Source: a virus. Taken from it: a DNA stretch of 22,870 nucleotides. A model generated the notes under the pieces. That model was not told where the DNA came from. It saw only the letters and a list, made by a program, of their open reading frames with translations, and did no database searches. Below are positions 1-6,166 of the stretch, piece after piece (positions within the stretch are counted from its first letter, which is position 1; each line of letters opens with the position of its first letter). The translations under genes and the position numbers were made by a program. The stretch lies in IMG/VR virus record IMGVR_UViG_3300007735_000913, positions 1 through 22,870 of that record; one strand, 5' to 3'.

Positions 1-1040
1 ATAGTTCCTTTAAGGATACGGTAAATATGAGTAATCTTTGTATGGAAATCACACTTCCAACAATACCGTTTCAGCATATTGATGACGATGGACCAGAAGA
101 AATCGCAACTTGCATTTTGAGTGCATTAAATGTTGGTAAAATCAAATCAGATGAAGAACTTGAAGAACTCTGTGACCTCACAGTAAGGGCACTTGAGGAA
201 CTGATTGATTATCAACATTATCCAGTCAAGGCAGCAGAAAACTTTACAAAACGTCGTAGAGCATTAGGTGTGGGATTTATTGGTCTGGCACATTATCTTG
301 CCAAACTTGGATTTGCCTATGATTCACAAGAAGCATGGGATGCAACGCATAGTCTTTCTGAATCGTTTCAGTATTTCTTATTGAAGTCTTCAAATCAAAT
401 CGCAAAAGAAAAGGGATATTGTGAATACTTTGGACGCACCAAATATTCTGATGGAATTCTTCCGATTGATACTTATAAAAAAGATGCAGATGGGATTAGT
501 AACATTCCCTTTCAACACGATTGGGAAGCACTGCGAGCATCCATATCTAAATATGGGTTGAGACACTCCACATTATCTGCTCAGATGCCCTCAGAAAGTA
601 GTAGCGTAACATCAAACGCAACAAATGGAATTGAACCTCCTCGTGGATATTTGTCTGTAAAGAAATCCAAAAAGGGTCCTTTGAAACAAGTTGTTCCCCA
701 GTACACAACTCTGAAAAATAACTATACTTTACTTTGGGATATGAAATCTAATCGTGGATATATTAATATTGTTGCCGTGATGCAGAAGTTTTTTGACCAG
801 GCAATATCGGGAAATTGGTCTTATAATCCAGAAAATTATCCAGACAACGAAGTTCCTGTGAGTGTAATGGCACACGATATGCTTTATGCCTACTCTGTTG
901 GTCATAAAACAGCATATTATCAAAATACTTATGATGCTAAAACTGATGAAGTAGTAGAAGAACCAAAACCAGATCTTCAATCACTCCTTCAAGAACTTTC
1001 TGGTGCTGAAGAGGAAGATTGTTCTTCTTGTAAAATTTAG
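1..1040 (+). CDS. nrdA: Ribonucleoside-diphosphate reductase alpha subunit, C-terminal part (class Ia NrdA), 5' end outside window
   Basis: This is the large catalytic subunit of aerobic ribonucleotide reductase, which reduces NDPs to dNDPs for phage DNA synthesis. The frame is open to the left edge (SSFKDTVN precedes the ATG at 27), so that ATG is internal and only about 345 C-terminal residues of a protein of about 750 are present. Family landmarks are visible: SNLCMEI, the N-x-C-x-E radical site (Asn437, Cys439, Glu441 of E. coli); PSESSSVTSNATNGIEPPRG in the barrel; TAYYQNTYD, with the two tyrosines of the radical-transfer path; and a C-terminal redox pair in CSSCKI (C-x2-C; E. coli has C-x4-C). 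nrdB follows 3', as in T4-like cyanophages. The identification is very secure; only the N-terminus is unknown. Confidence 0.97.
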   Translation, partial: SSFKDTVNMSNLCMEITLPTIPFQHIDDDGPEEIATCILSALNVGKIKSDEELEELCDLTVRALEELIDYQHYPVKAAENFTKRRRALGVGFIGLAHYLAKLGFAYDSQEAWDATHSLSESFQYFLLKSSNQIAKEKGYCEYFGRTKYSDGILPIDTYKKDADGISNIPFQHDWEALRASISKYGLRHSTLSAQMPSESSSVTSNATNGIEPPRGYLSVKKSKKGPLKQVVPQYTTLKNNYTLLWDMKSNRGYINIVAVMQKFFDQAISGNWSYNPENYPDNEVPVSVMAHDMLYAYSVGHKTAYYQNTYDAKTDEVVEEPKPDLQSLLQELSGAEEEDCSSCKI

Positions 1041-1178
1041 CAAAAGTGTAAGAAAATGGATAAATCCATAATCTTGGAGTATACTGAAAATCAAATAATT
1101 TTTAGTGGTAAATAGTGTGTGTGGATTGGTAATTGAATTTGAAAAAATATGTTGAAAGGATTATCTAGAGGTCAAAAA
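1041..1178 (+). promoter_or_regulatory. nrdA-nrdB intergenic region with a weak promoter-like sequence
   Basis: No other gene lies between nrdA and nrdB. A TGGATA-like -35 and TATACT -10 (near 1079) with 17-nt spacing, and a small inverted repeat ATGGAT-AA-ATCCAT, could give nrdB extra transcription. The -35 is a poor match, so this is only a suggestion; read-through from nrdA is equally possible. Confidence 0.25.
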
Positions 1179-2360
1179 ATGCAGTTTAAAATTCTTAATC
1201 AAGAAGAACAACAAACTCAAGTAAAAGGCATGACTGTTTTTAACACGGATCAGGTTGATACTAAAAAGTCTCCAATGTTCTTTGGAAAACCTTTGGGAGT
1301 TCAGAGGTATGATTCATATAAGTATCCCGTTTTTGAGAAACTTACCACACAGCAACTTGGGTATTTCTGGAGACCTGAAGAGGTATCACTTCAGAAAGAT
1401 CGTGGAGACTATCAAACTCTGCGTCCAGAACAAAAACATATCTATACTTCAAATCTGAAGTATCAGATTATGTTAGATAGTGTACAGGGAAGGGGACCCG
1501 GTATGGCATTTTTACCATACTGCTCACTCCCAGAACTTGAGGCTTGTATGACTGTATGGGAGTTTATGGAGATGATTCATAGTAGATCATATACTTATAT
1601 TATTAAAAATATCTATTCAAATCCTTCTGAAGTGTTTGACACTATTGTCACTGATGAACGTATTTTGGAACGTGCTAAAAGCGTCACAGAATCTTATGAT
1701 GACTTTATTCATACAGCACAGAGTTATGGATCATCCAATCAATGGATGTATCAACTTGAAGATGTTCCATTAGCAAAAGAAATGAGGAATGATGTCAAAA
1801 GAAAGTTGTACAGAGCAGTTGCAAATGTTAACATTCTTGAAGGTATTCGGTTTTACGTTAGTTTTGCTTGCAGTTTCGCCTTTGGTGAACTTAAGCTTAT
1901 GGAAGGATCCGCTAAAATCATTAGTCTCATCGCAAGAGACGAAAATCAACATTTAGCAATCACTCAAAATATCTTAAATAAGTGGAAAGAGGGTGATGAC
2001 CCAGAAATGAAACAGATTATGAAAGAAGAAGAAGAGTGGACTTATAAAATGTTTGATCTTGCCGTCAACGAAGAGAAAAGGTGGGCTGACTATCTTTTTA
2101 AGGATGGTAGTATGATCGGACTTAATGATAAACTTCTTCAGCAATATGTTGAGTGGATTGCAAATCGTAGGTTGAGGGCAATTGGGTTAAAGGCACAATA
2201 TGATATTTCGGCAAGTAATAATCCACTTCCTTGGACTTCTCATTGGATTAATTCAAAAGGACTTCAGGTAAGTCCTCAAGAAACAGAAAACGAGTCCTAT
2301 ATTGTTGGTGGAATCAAACAGGATGTGAAAAAGGACACATTTAGCGGTTTCAAACTTTAA
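1179..2360 (+). CDS. nrdB: Ribonucleoside-diphosphate reductase beta subunit (class Ia NrdB)
   Basis: The radical-generating partner of NrdA, with a di-iron centre and tyrosyl radical. All landmark residues are recognisable against E. coli R2: Asp in DRGDYQ, Glu and His in FMEMIHSRSY with the radical Tyr two residues after the serine, Glu in ILEGIRFY, Glu and His in ARDENQHL, and a C-terminal Tyr in ESYIVGG for radical transfer to NrdA. The frame is open from an ATG at 1149, but I prefer the ATG at 1179 (MQFKILN) because AGAGG sits 7 nt upstream; 1230 (MTVFNTDQ) is a third possibility, since the conserved family sequence begins there. The gene ends just before a strong terminator. Confidence 0.96.
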   Translation: MQFKILNQEEQQTQVKGMTVFNTDQVDTKKSPMFFGKPLGVQRYDSYKYPVFEKLTTQQLGYFWRPEEVSLQKDRGDYQTLRPEQKHIYTSNLKYQIMLDSVQGRGPGMAFLPYCSLPELEACMTVWEFMEMIHSRSYTYIIKNIYSNPSEVFDTIVTDERILERAKSVTESYDDFIHTAQSYGSSNQWMYQLEDVPLAKEMRNDVKRKLYRAVANVNILEGIRFYVSFACSFAFGELKLMEGSAKIISLIARDENQHLAITQNILNKWKEGDDPEMKQIMKEEEEWTYKMFDLAVNEEKRWADYLFKDGSMIGLNDKLLQQYVEWIANRRLRAIGLKAQYDISASNNPLPWTSHWINSKGLQVSPQETENESYIVGGIKQDVKKDTFSGFKL

Positions 2361-2377
2361 TATCAAGTATAGATGTG

Positions 2378-2402
2378 GGAGTAATCAACACTCCCCCTTT
2401 TT
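2378..2402 (+). terminator. Rho-independent terminator after nrdB
   Basis: GGGAG, a 9-nt loop, CTCCC, then CCTTTTT, 18 nt after the nrdB stop codon. The T-tract directly touches the ATG of the next small ORF. Confidence 0.85.
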
Positions 2403-2573
2403 ATGCCAAGACCAAGAAATGAAATGAGTAAAGACGAACTCAAAGTTCGTGTATTGAAATTAAAATACAAGTTATATGAAGATCAAGTAGATCAACTTAT
2501 TACGAATCCTAAGGTTCTGTCTCATAAATATCTGAACAAAGTTCTTGACACACTTGATGAGTATAGGTATTAA
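2403..2573 (+). CDS. Small conserved-type phage protein, 56 aa (paralogue of the ORF at 17887)
   Basis: A 56-residue basic protein (MPRPRNEMSKDEL at the N-terminus, YLNKVLDTLDEYRY at the C-terminus) with no recognised domain. Its reality is supported by a paralogue at 17887-18051 that shares the MPR-N start, the KDE motif and the YLNKVLD-x3-E-[YF]RY ending. Both copies start at the T-tract of an intrinsic terminator and lack a conventional Shine-Dalgarno. The last 4 nt overlap the 3' end of the convergent homing endonuclease gene. Function unknown; the charged helical sequence would suit a small nucleic-acid or protein-binding factor, but that is a guess. Confidence 0.7.
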   Translation: MPRPRNEMSKDELKVRVLKLKYKLYEDQVDQLITNPKVLSHKYLNKVLDTLDEYRY

Positions 2574-3286
2574 ATTAAAAATATAATACCCTCCTCTAAT
2601 TGTTTCTTATATTTTTGAAATCCTACCTTATTGTCTTTCATCCATTCAGTTACACTTTTCCAAGTTTTAGTTCCATCACTAATATTATGTCTCCTGGAAT
2701 TTAAAAGTTTATTTTTATGCTCTTCTGATAGTTTTGTTCCGTACATAGGATTTCCTTCACCAGAATGCATTTCACTCAATTTTTGTCTAACGTCTGGTCT
2801 TTTAGCAGGATTGTTATTACCAGTCATAAGTTTTCGTTTATCATCTCTATACTTATCATTTCTTAAAACTACCTCATAAATACCTGCTCGTTCACTTACA
2901 AAAAATCTTCCTTCAATATTTGTGTTATAATAATCATCAGTCATTAGAACATCTCTTTTGAATTGTTCCATAGTTTCATAATAAGACATAGATTTTTTAT
3001 GAGGACATAAGTAAAGTATTTCTCTTAAGAATTTATCTCCTCCTATAAGTTTTACATCTTCATTTAATTCGTCACAGGATCCAAAGTAATCTTTCCAATC
3101 ACTCTCTTTGGTTTTTCTTCTTCCTGTTTTTTTATCCTTTCTTCTTGTCCAAAAAGATTTCTTACCAACATATTTTCTATCGTTTGTTAAATTTGTTATT
3201 AGATAAACAAATCCTTCCATTCCTTTAGGGGCATCTATATAATCTTCGTCGTTATATTTCCAAGTCATAGAAATACTTTCTTTCAT
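2570..3286 (-). CDS. GIY-YIG homing endonuclease with NUMOD3 repeats (Seg-like)
   Basis: A 238-aa free-standing homing endonuclease. The N-terminal GIY-YIG nuclease domain is seen in GFVYLITNLTNDRKYVGKKSFWTRR (residues about 25-50; FVY and YVG are the GIY and YIG equivalents, with the following Lys/Arg). The C-terminal half has two NUMOD3-type DNA-binding repeats, TGNNNPAKRPDVRQKLSE and GEGNPMYGTKLSEEHKNKL. It is one of only two minus-strand genes here, an orientation expected for a mobile gene inserted between nrdB and the next operon. A TATAAATA late-promoter box lies only 7 nt upstream of the first ATG, so the Met at codon 7 (about 3268, preceded by GAAAG) may be the true start. No intron is evident. 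Confidence 0.88.
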   Translation of the reverse strand: MKESISMTWKYNDEDYIDAPKGMEGFVYLITNLTNDRKYVGKKSFWTRRKDKKTGRRKTKESDWKDYFGSCDELNEDVKLIGGDKFLREILYLCPHKKSMSYYETMEQFKRDVLMTDDYYNTNIEGRFFVSERAGIYEVVLRNDKYRDDKRKLMTGNNNPAKRPDVRQKLSEMHSGEGNPMYGTKLSEEHKNKLLNSRRHNISDGTKTWKSVTEWMKDNKVGFQKYKKQLEEGIIFLI

Positions 3287-3292
3287 TAAAAC

Positions 3293-3300
3293 TATTTATA
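3293..3300 (-). promoter_or_regulatory. T4-type late promoter (TATAAATA) for the homing endonuclease
   Basis: A perfect TATAAATA on the minus strand just upstream of the endonuclease gene. It is so close to the first ATG that transcription from it would be nearly leaderless or would skip that start. Confidence 0.55.
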
Positions 3301-3306
3301 CTGAAA

Positions 3307-3573
3307 ATGTTTTTAACAATACTAAAAATTATCAATTGGTTCTTGACGGAAGAACCAAGTGCTCCTATAGTGGAGGAACCTGCTTCCGAAAAGATTATTA
3401 TGAACGCAACGACCGAGGATATTGTTTCTCATATAAGAGAATGGTCGATTGAGCGGGTATCAGATAAAAGTATCTCAAGAGAGGATGCTCGTGCGGTTCT
3501 TAAGGAGTTTTATGAATGGATTGAACCAGAAGGTAATGATTTGGAGATTTTCTCTATCGAAGAGGTCTCTTGA
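3307..3573 (+). CDS. Hypothetical acidic phage protein, 88 aa
   Basis: An 88-residue protein with a short hydrophobic N-terminus (MFLTILKIINWFL), then an acidic, helical body (IVSHIREWSIERVSDKSISREDARAVLKEFYEWIEPEG). No family recognised. The N-terminus may be a membrane anchor or poor signal. The gene is divergent from the homing endonuclease and ends at a sigma70-type promoter. Start uncertain: a downstream Met at 3403 is possible, and no clear Shine-Dalgarno is seen for either. Confidence 0.6.
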   Translation: MFLTILKIINWFLTEEPSAPIVEEPASEKIIMNATTEDIVSHIREWSIERVSDKSISREDARAVLKEFYEWIEPEGNDLEIFSIEEVS

Positions 3574-3598
3574 CAAACCCTAAATAATCACTTATAAT
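3570..3598 (+). promoter_or_regulatory. Consensus sigma70-type early promoter, TTGACA-N17-TATAAT
   Basis: TTGACA at 3570-3575 and TATAAT at 3593-3598 with exactly 17 nt between. It overlaps the stop codon of the 88-aa gene. The predicted start point (about 3604-3606) falls at the first bases of a terminator hairpin. Confidence 0.85.
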
Positions 3599-3602
3599 GT
3601 TT

Positions 3603-3630
3603 AAGCAATCTTTAAAGGATTGCTTTTTTA
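3603..3630 (+). terminator. Rho-independent terminator at the predicted start of the 3570 promoter
   Basis: AAGCAATC, 7-nt loop, GATTGCTT, TTTTT. It would end transcripts of the 88-aa gene. For RNA starting at the 3570 promoter it would be a 5'-terminal hairpin or cause very early termination. Confidence 0.8.
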
Positions 3631-3726
3631 TTATGAGATTTTGAGTGCGATTAGAGCCGTGGAAGATGCCCTTCGAGAGTTGGGTGTACCCCTCTTCTAT
3701 ACGGATGTAGAGTTCTATTTTTTTAA

Positions 3727-4095
3727 ATGCGTTTATTCAGTTTACTTCTTGCTTTTGGTTTAGTTGGTGTATCGCCAGTAACAGCAAAAGCAGCATCCCC
3801 AGCAAGTTCATGCAGTCTTGCTTCTAACTACGGTGTGGGGGATGGATATAATGGGCAGACAACTGCCAATGGCGAAAGGTTCAATGCATACGGTTATTCG
3901 GTAGCACATCGTTGGCTGCCATTTGGAACCAAACTTAGAGTGACAAATCAGGCAAATGGTAAGTCAGTGGTTGTGCGTGTAAATGATAGAGGTCCTTTTG
4001 TTGGGGGAAGAGATCTTGACTTGTCCTACGGGGCGTTTGTGGCAATTGCACCCCCAGGACAAGGAGTTGCTAATGTCTGTTATACTATTGCCTAA
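3727..4095 (+). CDS. Secreted RlpA-like double-psi beta-barrel protein
   Basis: A 122-aa exported protein. Residues 1-22 form a classical signal peptide (short basic start, LLLAFGLVGV core, cleavage near AKA-A). The rest is one RlpA-like double-psi beta-barrel: ASNYGVGDGYNGQTTANGERF, then AHRWLPFGTKLRV (His equivalent to the catalytic His of lytic transglycosylase RlpA) and VRVNDRGPFVGGRDLDLS (Asp equivalent to the catalytic Asp). RlpA cleaves peptidoglycan lacking peptide stems. Here the domain stands alone without a SPOR domain, so it probably acts on the host cell wall in the periplasm, for example during lysis, but a non-catalytic role is possible. No good Shine-Dalgarno precedes the ATG; a T-run is present instead. 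Confidence 0.88.
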   Translation: MRLFSLLLAFGLVGVSPVTAKAASPASSCSLASNYGVGDGYNGQTTANGERFNAYGYSVAHRWLPFGTKLRVTNQANGKSVVVRVNDRGPFVGGRDLDLSYGAFVAIAPPGQGVANVCYTIA

Positions 4096-4107
4096 CAGAT
4101 AGTTGGA

Positions 4108-4133
4108 GGGAGGTTTATTACCTCCCTTTCTTG
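4108..4133 (+). terminator. Rho-independent terminator after the RlpA-like gene
   Basis: GGGAGGT, 5-nt loop, ACCTCCC, then TTTCTT. Confidence 0.85.
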
Positions 4134-4168
4134 CATATATAAACACATACCTATATTAAAGGAAAATT

Positions 4169-4363
4169 ATGTCAGAAACAGTACAACAACTTACAGATGC
4201 AGTTGCAGCGTGGCAAGTTGAAGATGAAAAGTTCGTTGCAGGTAATAATGCTGCAGGAACTCGTGCTCGCAAAGCACTTCAAGAAATTTCTAAACTTGTA
4301 AAAGAACGTCGCAATGAAATCATTATGGAAAAGAATTCCCGTAAAGAAGCATCGGCTGGTTGA
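4169..4363 (+). CDS. Small histone H1-like basic protein
   Basis: A 64-aa protein with a good Shine-Dalgarno (AAAGGA, 4158-4163). The core NNAAGTRARKALQEISKLVKERRNEI resembles the histone H1-like (Hc1-type) small proteins of T4-like cyanophages: a single helical, Lys/Arg-rich segment after an acidic N-terminus. A role in phage or host DNA compaction is inferred from the family only. It is a single-gene unit bounded by terminators on both sides. Confidence 0.75.
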   Translation: MSETVQQLTDAVAAWQVEDEKFVAGNNAAGTRARKALQEISKLVKERRNEIIMEKNSRKEASAG

Positions 4364-4370
4364 TATATAT

Positions 4371-4394
4371 GGGGAGTATAACTCCCCCTTTTTT
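4371..4394 (+). terminator. Rho-independent terminator after the H1-like gene
   Basis: GGGGAGT, ATA loop, ACTCCCC, then CTTTTTT. The last T of the tract is the first base of the next late promoter. Confidence 0.88.
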
Positions 4395-4401
4395 ATAAAT
4401 A
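4394..4401 (+). promoter_or_regulatory. T4-type late promoter (TATAAATA)
   Basis: A perfect TATAAATA fused to the preceding terminator, 20 nt upstream of the ATG at 4422. Confidence 0.75.
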
Positions 4402-4421
4402 ACTAAAAAAGTAGTTGTAAG

Positions 4422-4772
4422 ATGAACTCACAAGACTTTCGCAATCTTCAAGAAGCATATTTAGATGTTTATTATGAGTTAGATGAAGAAAAGAAACCTC
4501 TTCCTGTTGGAAGGATGGACGCAAAAGCAAATGAATTGAAATCAAAATTTTTAAAATCAAAACCCGGAAGTCCCGAAGCAGGAAAACTTATTTCAAGAGC
4601 AAGTCAAATAACAGGAACAAGAGATAGTAAAGTGGTTCCTGAAAGTTATGACCTCTACGACCTCATTCTTACACATCTTTTAGATGAAGGTTATGCTGAA
4701 ACTGTAGAAGCAGCAGAAAGTATTATGGTGAATATGAGTGAAGATTGGAGAGAAAGTATTTGTGAAGTTTGA
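4422..4772 (+). CDS. Cyanophage-conserved protein, probably structural, 116 aa
   Basis: MNSQDFRNLQEAYLDVYYELDE is a typical N-terminus of virion-associated proteins in T4-like cyanophages, and the C-terminal block YDLYDLILTHLLDEGYAETVEAA with MSEDWRESI recurs in several cyanophage structural proteins. The middle is basic and low-complexity (KSKFLKSKPGSPEAGK). No enzymatic domain. The late promoter directly upstream agrees with a virion role. Function is inferred from expression class and resemblance, not demonstrated. Confidence 0.8.
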   Translation: MNSQDFRNLQEAYLDVYYELDEEKKPLPVGRMDAKANELKSKFLKSKPGSPEAGKLISRASQITGTRDSKVVPESYDLYDLILTHLLDEGYAETVEAAESIMVNMSEDWRESICEV

Positions 4773-5160
4773 CTTTCAATTTGGAAAGAAACCAAAGACT
4801 ATTTTTAGATATGCAATCATCGGAGTGATATTTACTTCTTTGGTGACGGGAGTATCACAATGTACTCATATTCCAGAAGAGAAGATTTATGATATAGTAG
4901 ATCAAGTTCAAAGAAAAATACCTGGAAAACCTTTGAATGATTATATTATCAATGATCCGGTGCTCTTGGATCGTAGAGTGCATCGGGATGTGGACAGAGC
5001 AATCAGTGATTATGAACGCTTGACGGGGGACGATGCGAGTGCTATGATAAGGGGACCGAAGTTGGTTGAGAAACCACCAGACGGTAGCAAAGCACAGGAA
5101 CTACTTGGTGGTGAAATGCGTCTTTGTGCTCCTTGGGTTGACTCGTGCTCCTTGCCGTGA
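4762..5160 (+). CDS. Single-pass membrane phage protein
   Basis: The frame is open from an ATG at 4738, but the GTG at 4762 (VKFDFQFGKKPKT) is my preferred start: it has GGAGAG upstream and overlaps the preceding gene by 11 nt instead of 35. Residues about 14-33 (FRYAIIGVIFTSLVTGVSQC) form one transmembrane helix, ending in a Cys that lacks a proper lipobox. The rest is a charged domain (EEKIYDIVDQVQRKIPGKP) with an acidic C-terminal region. It is probably co-transcribed with the upstream gene from the late promoter. No known function; similar short membrane proteins occur in cyanophages. The sigma70 promoter of the tRNA region lies inside its 3' end. Confidence 0.7.
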   Translation: MKFDFQFGKKPKTIFRYAIIGVIFTSLVTGVSQCTHIPEEKIYDIVDQVQRKIPGKPLNDYIINDPVLLDRRVHRDVDRAISDYERLTGDDASAMIRGPKLVEKPPDGSKAQELLGGEMRLCAPWVDSCSLP

Positions 5161-5166
5161 TATACT
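5138..5166 (+). promoter_or_regulatory. Sigma70-type promoter of the tRNA region, TTGACT-N17-TATACT
   Basis: TTGACT (5138-5143) and TATACT (5161-5166), 17-nt spacer, overlapping the end of the membrane-protein gene. It is the first promoter upstream of the tRNA-Arg gene and the rest of the tRNA cluster. Confidence 0.8.
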
Positions 5167-5172
5167 AGTCTC

Positions 5173-5220
5173 ATAGGCAGCGGGGGTCCAAACTCCGTAT
5201 AAGTCCTGCCCCTTCTATGC
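5173..5220 (+). ncRNA. GC-rich structured leader at the 5' end of the tRNA transcript
   Basis: Just downstream of the 5138 promoter, CATAG (5173) pairs with CTATG (5216), enclosing GCAG/CTGC and an inner hairpin (CGGGGGTCC...ACTCCG). The segment is far richer in G+C than its surroundings and has no convincing ORF. It could be a structured 5' leader or a small RNA; no known family recognised. Confidence 0.3.
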
Positions 5221-5254
5221 CTCTCAACGATGCACAAACCAGGAGGGTTCTTAA

Positions 5255-5326
5255 GGGCACATAGTTAAAAGGACATAACCCGATTCTTCTAAAATTGTAT
5301 TCCTGGTTCGATTCCAGGTGTGCCTG
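5255..5326 (+). tRNA. tRNA-Arg (UCU)
   Basis: Full cloverleaf: acceptor GGGCACA/TGTGCCT (G1.U72), D stem GTTA/TAAC, anticodon arm CGATT-CTTCTAA-AATTG, T arm CCTGG-TTCGATT-CCAGG, G73. Anticodon TCT reads AGA. CCA is not encoded, so the host must add it. Confidence 0.9.
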
Positions 5327-5345
5327 TTGGAGTATAATGCTCCAT
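5326..5345 (+). other. 3'-trailer hairpin of tRNA-Arg (GTTGGAG...CTCCA)
   Basis: TGGAG-7 nt-CTCCA begins right at the discriminator base. tRNA-Asp (6166-6186) has the same arrangement, so it may be a processing or stability element. The following sequence to 5412 has no gene; 5373-5383 is the exact reverse complement of tRNA-Arg D-arm bases 5269-5279. Confidence 0.4.
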
Positions 5346-5412
5346 ATATAAACTGATAGAGGGTAAGTCCCTGTTATGTCCTTATGAGATATATCACACT
5401 TACTCCATCATA

Positions 5413-5484
5413 CCGTTGGTAGTCTAGTGGTCAGGACAGGCAGACAATGCACTTGGAGTTTGGGTTCGATTCCCGATCAACGGC
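5413..5484 (+). tRNA. tRNA-like gene 1, anticodon unresolved
   Basis: Acceptor CCGTTGG/TCAACGG, D arm GTCT-AGTGGTCA-GGAC and T arm TTGGG-TTCGATT-CCCGA are convincing and correctly spaced. The anticodon arm (AGGCAGACAATGCACTTGGAGT) forms no 5-bp stem in any register I tried, and there is no T33-type loop. Bases GACAGG-n-AGACAATGCACTTGG are shared with the second tRNA-like gene at 6679. It could be a degenerate tRNA, a tRNA mimic, or a tRNA needing unusual processing. Confidence 0.55.
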
Positions 5485-5513
5485 AAACACAACATACACA
5501 CAGGAGTAAAACA

Positions 5514-5711
5514 ATGACACCTTACGAACTTCGTTTTGAGATTTTTAAGCAAGCAAATGGTCTTGCTCAAGATGAATATCATGCAGCATTTGAAACTGCT
5601 GAAGAGTGGAACAAAAGTAATTCAGTAAAAATGGATTATCCAGAGTTTCCTTCTTATGAAAAAATTGAAAAACTTGCAGACAAAATTAATAACTTTGTAA
5701 GTTCTAAATAA
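5514..5711 (+). CDS. Cyanophage-conserved small protein (MTPYELRFEIF), 65 aa
   Basis: The start is the ATG at 5514 because AGGAG lies at 5501-5505; the longer open frame upstream runs through the tRNA-like gene. The sequence MTPYELRFEIFKQANGLAQDEY, then AAFETAEEWNKSN and YPEFPSYEKIEKLADKINNFVSSK, is a pattern I recognise from T4-like cyanophage genomes, where it is a small conserved hypothetical. Helical, acidic, no known domain. It is embedded in the tRNA cluster, probably on the same transcript. Function unknown. Confidence 0.82.
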   Translation: MTPYELRFEIFKQANGLAQDEYHAAFETAEEWNKSNSVKMDYPEFPSYEKIEKLADKINNFVSSK

Positions 5712-5816
5712 AATAGTGGGGTGGCAACACCCATGTTAGTATTTTTTCGTAGGAAGTGCAACCCCGCTCGCTGGTCTAGTATTCTGTGTCTGGATGAAGG
5801 GAAAGGCAATTCTGTT
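5712..5816 (+). other. Non-coding stretch with GC-rich inverted repeats
   Basis: No credible gene. GGGTG-GCAA-CACCC (5719-5732) forms a tetraloop hairpin, and TGGGGT near 5716 can alternatively pair with ACCCC near 5760. It precedes a strong terminator, so it may be the 3' untranslated part of the 65-aa gene transcript. Confidence 0.3.
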
Positions 5817-5845
5817 GGGGAAAGAATTTCTTTCCCCTTTTCTAT
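5817..5845 (+). terminator. Rho-independent terminator
   Basis: GGGGAAAGA, ATT loop, TCTTTCCCC (perfect 9-bp stem), then TTTTCT. Confidence 0.88.
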
Positions 5846-5850
5846 ACCTT

Positions 5851-5907
5851 GTGCCACTTGTGCGAGTGTCCCTAAAGTTACCCACAGACCTCAAATCGTG
5901 GTATTCT
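5851..5907 (+). promoter_or_regulatory. GTGCCACTT-type promoter element, copy 1
   Basis: GTGCCACTT at 5851-5859 with TATTCT at 5902-5907 (first base to first base 51 nt). There is no -35 consensus at normal distance. It lies between a terminator and tRNA-Lys. Same architecture as 7103-7160 and 8602-8659. The 60 nt between the -10-like hexamer and the tRNA hold nothing else recognised. Confidence 0.5.
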
Positions 5908-5970
5908 AAGGGAGTGGTGAGGGAAGCAGTCCTCTTGAACCTTGAAAACTGAATATTTACCATATTACTT

Positions 5971-6051
5971 GGGTCAGTTCCCCTAGCGGCGACGGGACCG
6001 AGCTTTTAACTCGTGATACAAACACCGTGGGTTCGAGTCCCACCTGACCCA
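5971..6051 (+). tRNA. tRNA, probable Lys (UUU), with unusual 12-13 nt variable arm
   Basis: Acceptor GGGTCAG/CTGACCC, T arm GTGGG-TTCGAGT-CCCAC, anticodon arm CCGAG-CTTTTAA-CTCGT with anticodon TTT. Odd features: the D stem pairs best as TCCC/GGGA, leaving one linker base instead of two, and the variable region TGATACAAACACC can form a GTG/CAC mini-stem. The long variable arm is class-II-like (Leu/Ser), but the loop sequence favours Lys. Confidence 0.7.
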
Positions 6052-6094
6052 CTTGGTAGATTATCATATTATAAAGTTTTGAATTTAAATTTAA

Positions 6095-6166
6095 GTCCCT
6101 ATAGTGAAGTGGTTATCACGCTTACCTGTCTAGTAAGAATCTGGGATTCAAATTCCCATATGGTCG
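6095..6166 (+). tRNA. tRNA-Asp (GUC)
   Basis: D arm GTGA-AGTGGTTA-TCAC, anticodon arm CTTAC-CTGTCTA-GTAAG (anticodon GTC), T arm TGGGA-TTCAAAT-TCCCA, G73. The acceptor GTCCCTA/TATGGTC has U2.U71 and C5.U68 mismatches, so it may be suboptimal or decaying. Confidence 0.75.

Noticed and set aside
5010-5237. Minus-strand ORF of 75 aa
   Set aside because: Covers the 3' part of the + strand membrane protein, a promoter and the structured leader; no protein-like sequence or start signal.
5217-5264. 15-codon ORF MPLNDAQTRRVLKGT before tRNA-Arg
   Set aside because: No Shine-Dalgarno and it ends inside the tRNA; noted only as part of the leader finding.
5654-5963. Several ORFs of 60-75 aa on both strands
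   Set aside because: They overlap the terminator, hairpins and promoter between 5712 and 5910 and have no ribosome binding site or recognisable sequence.
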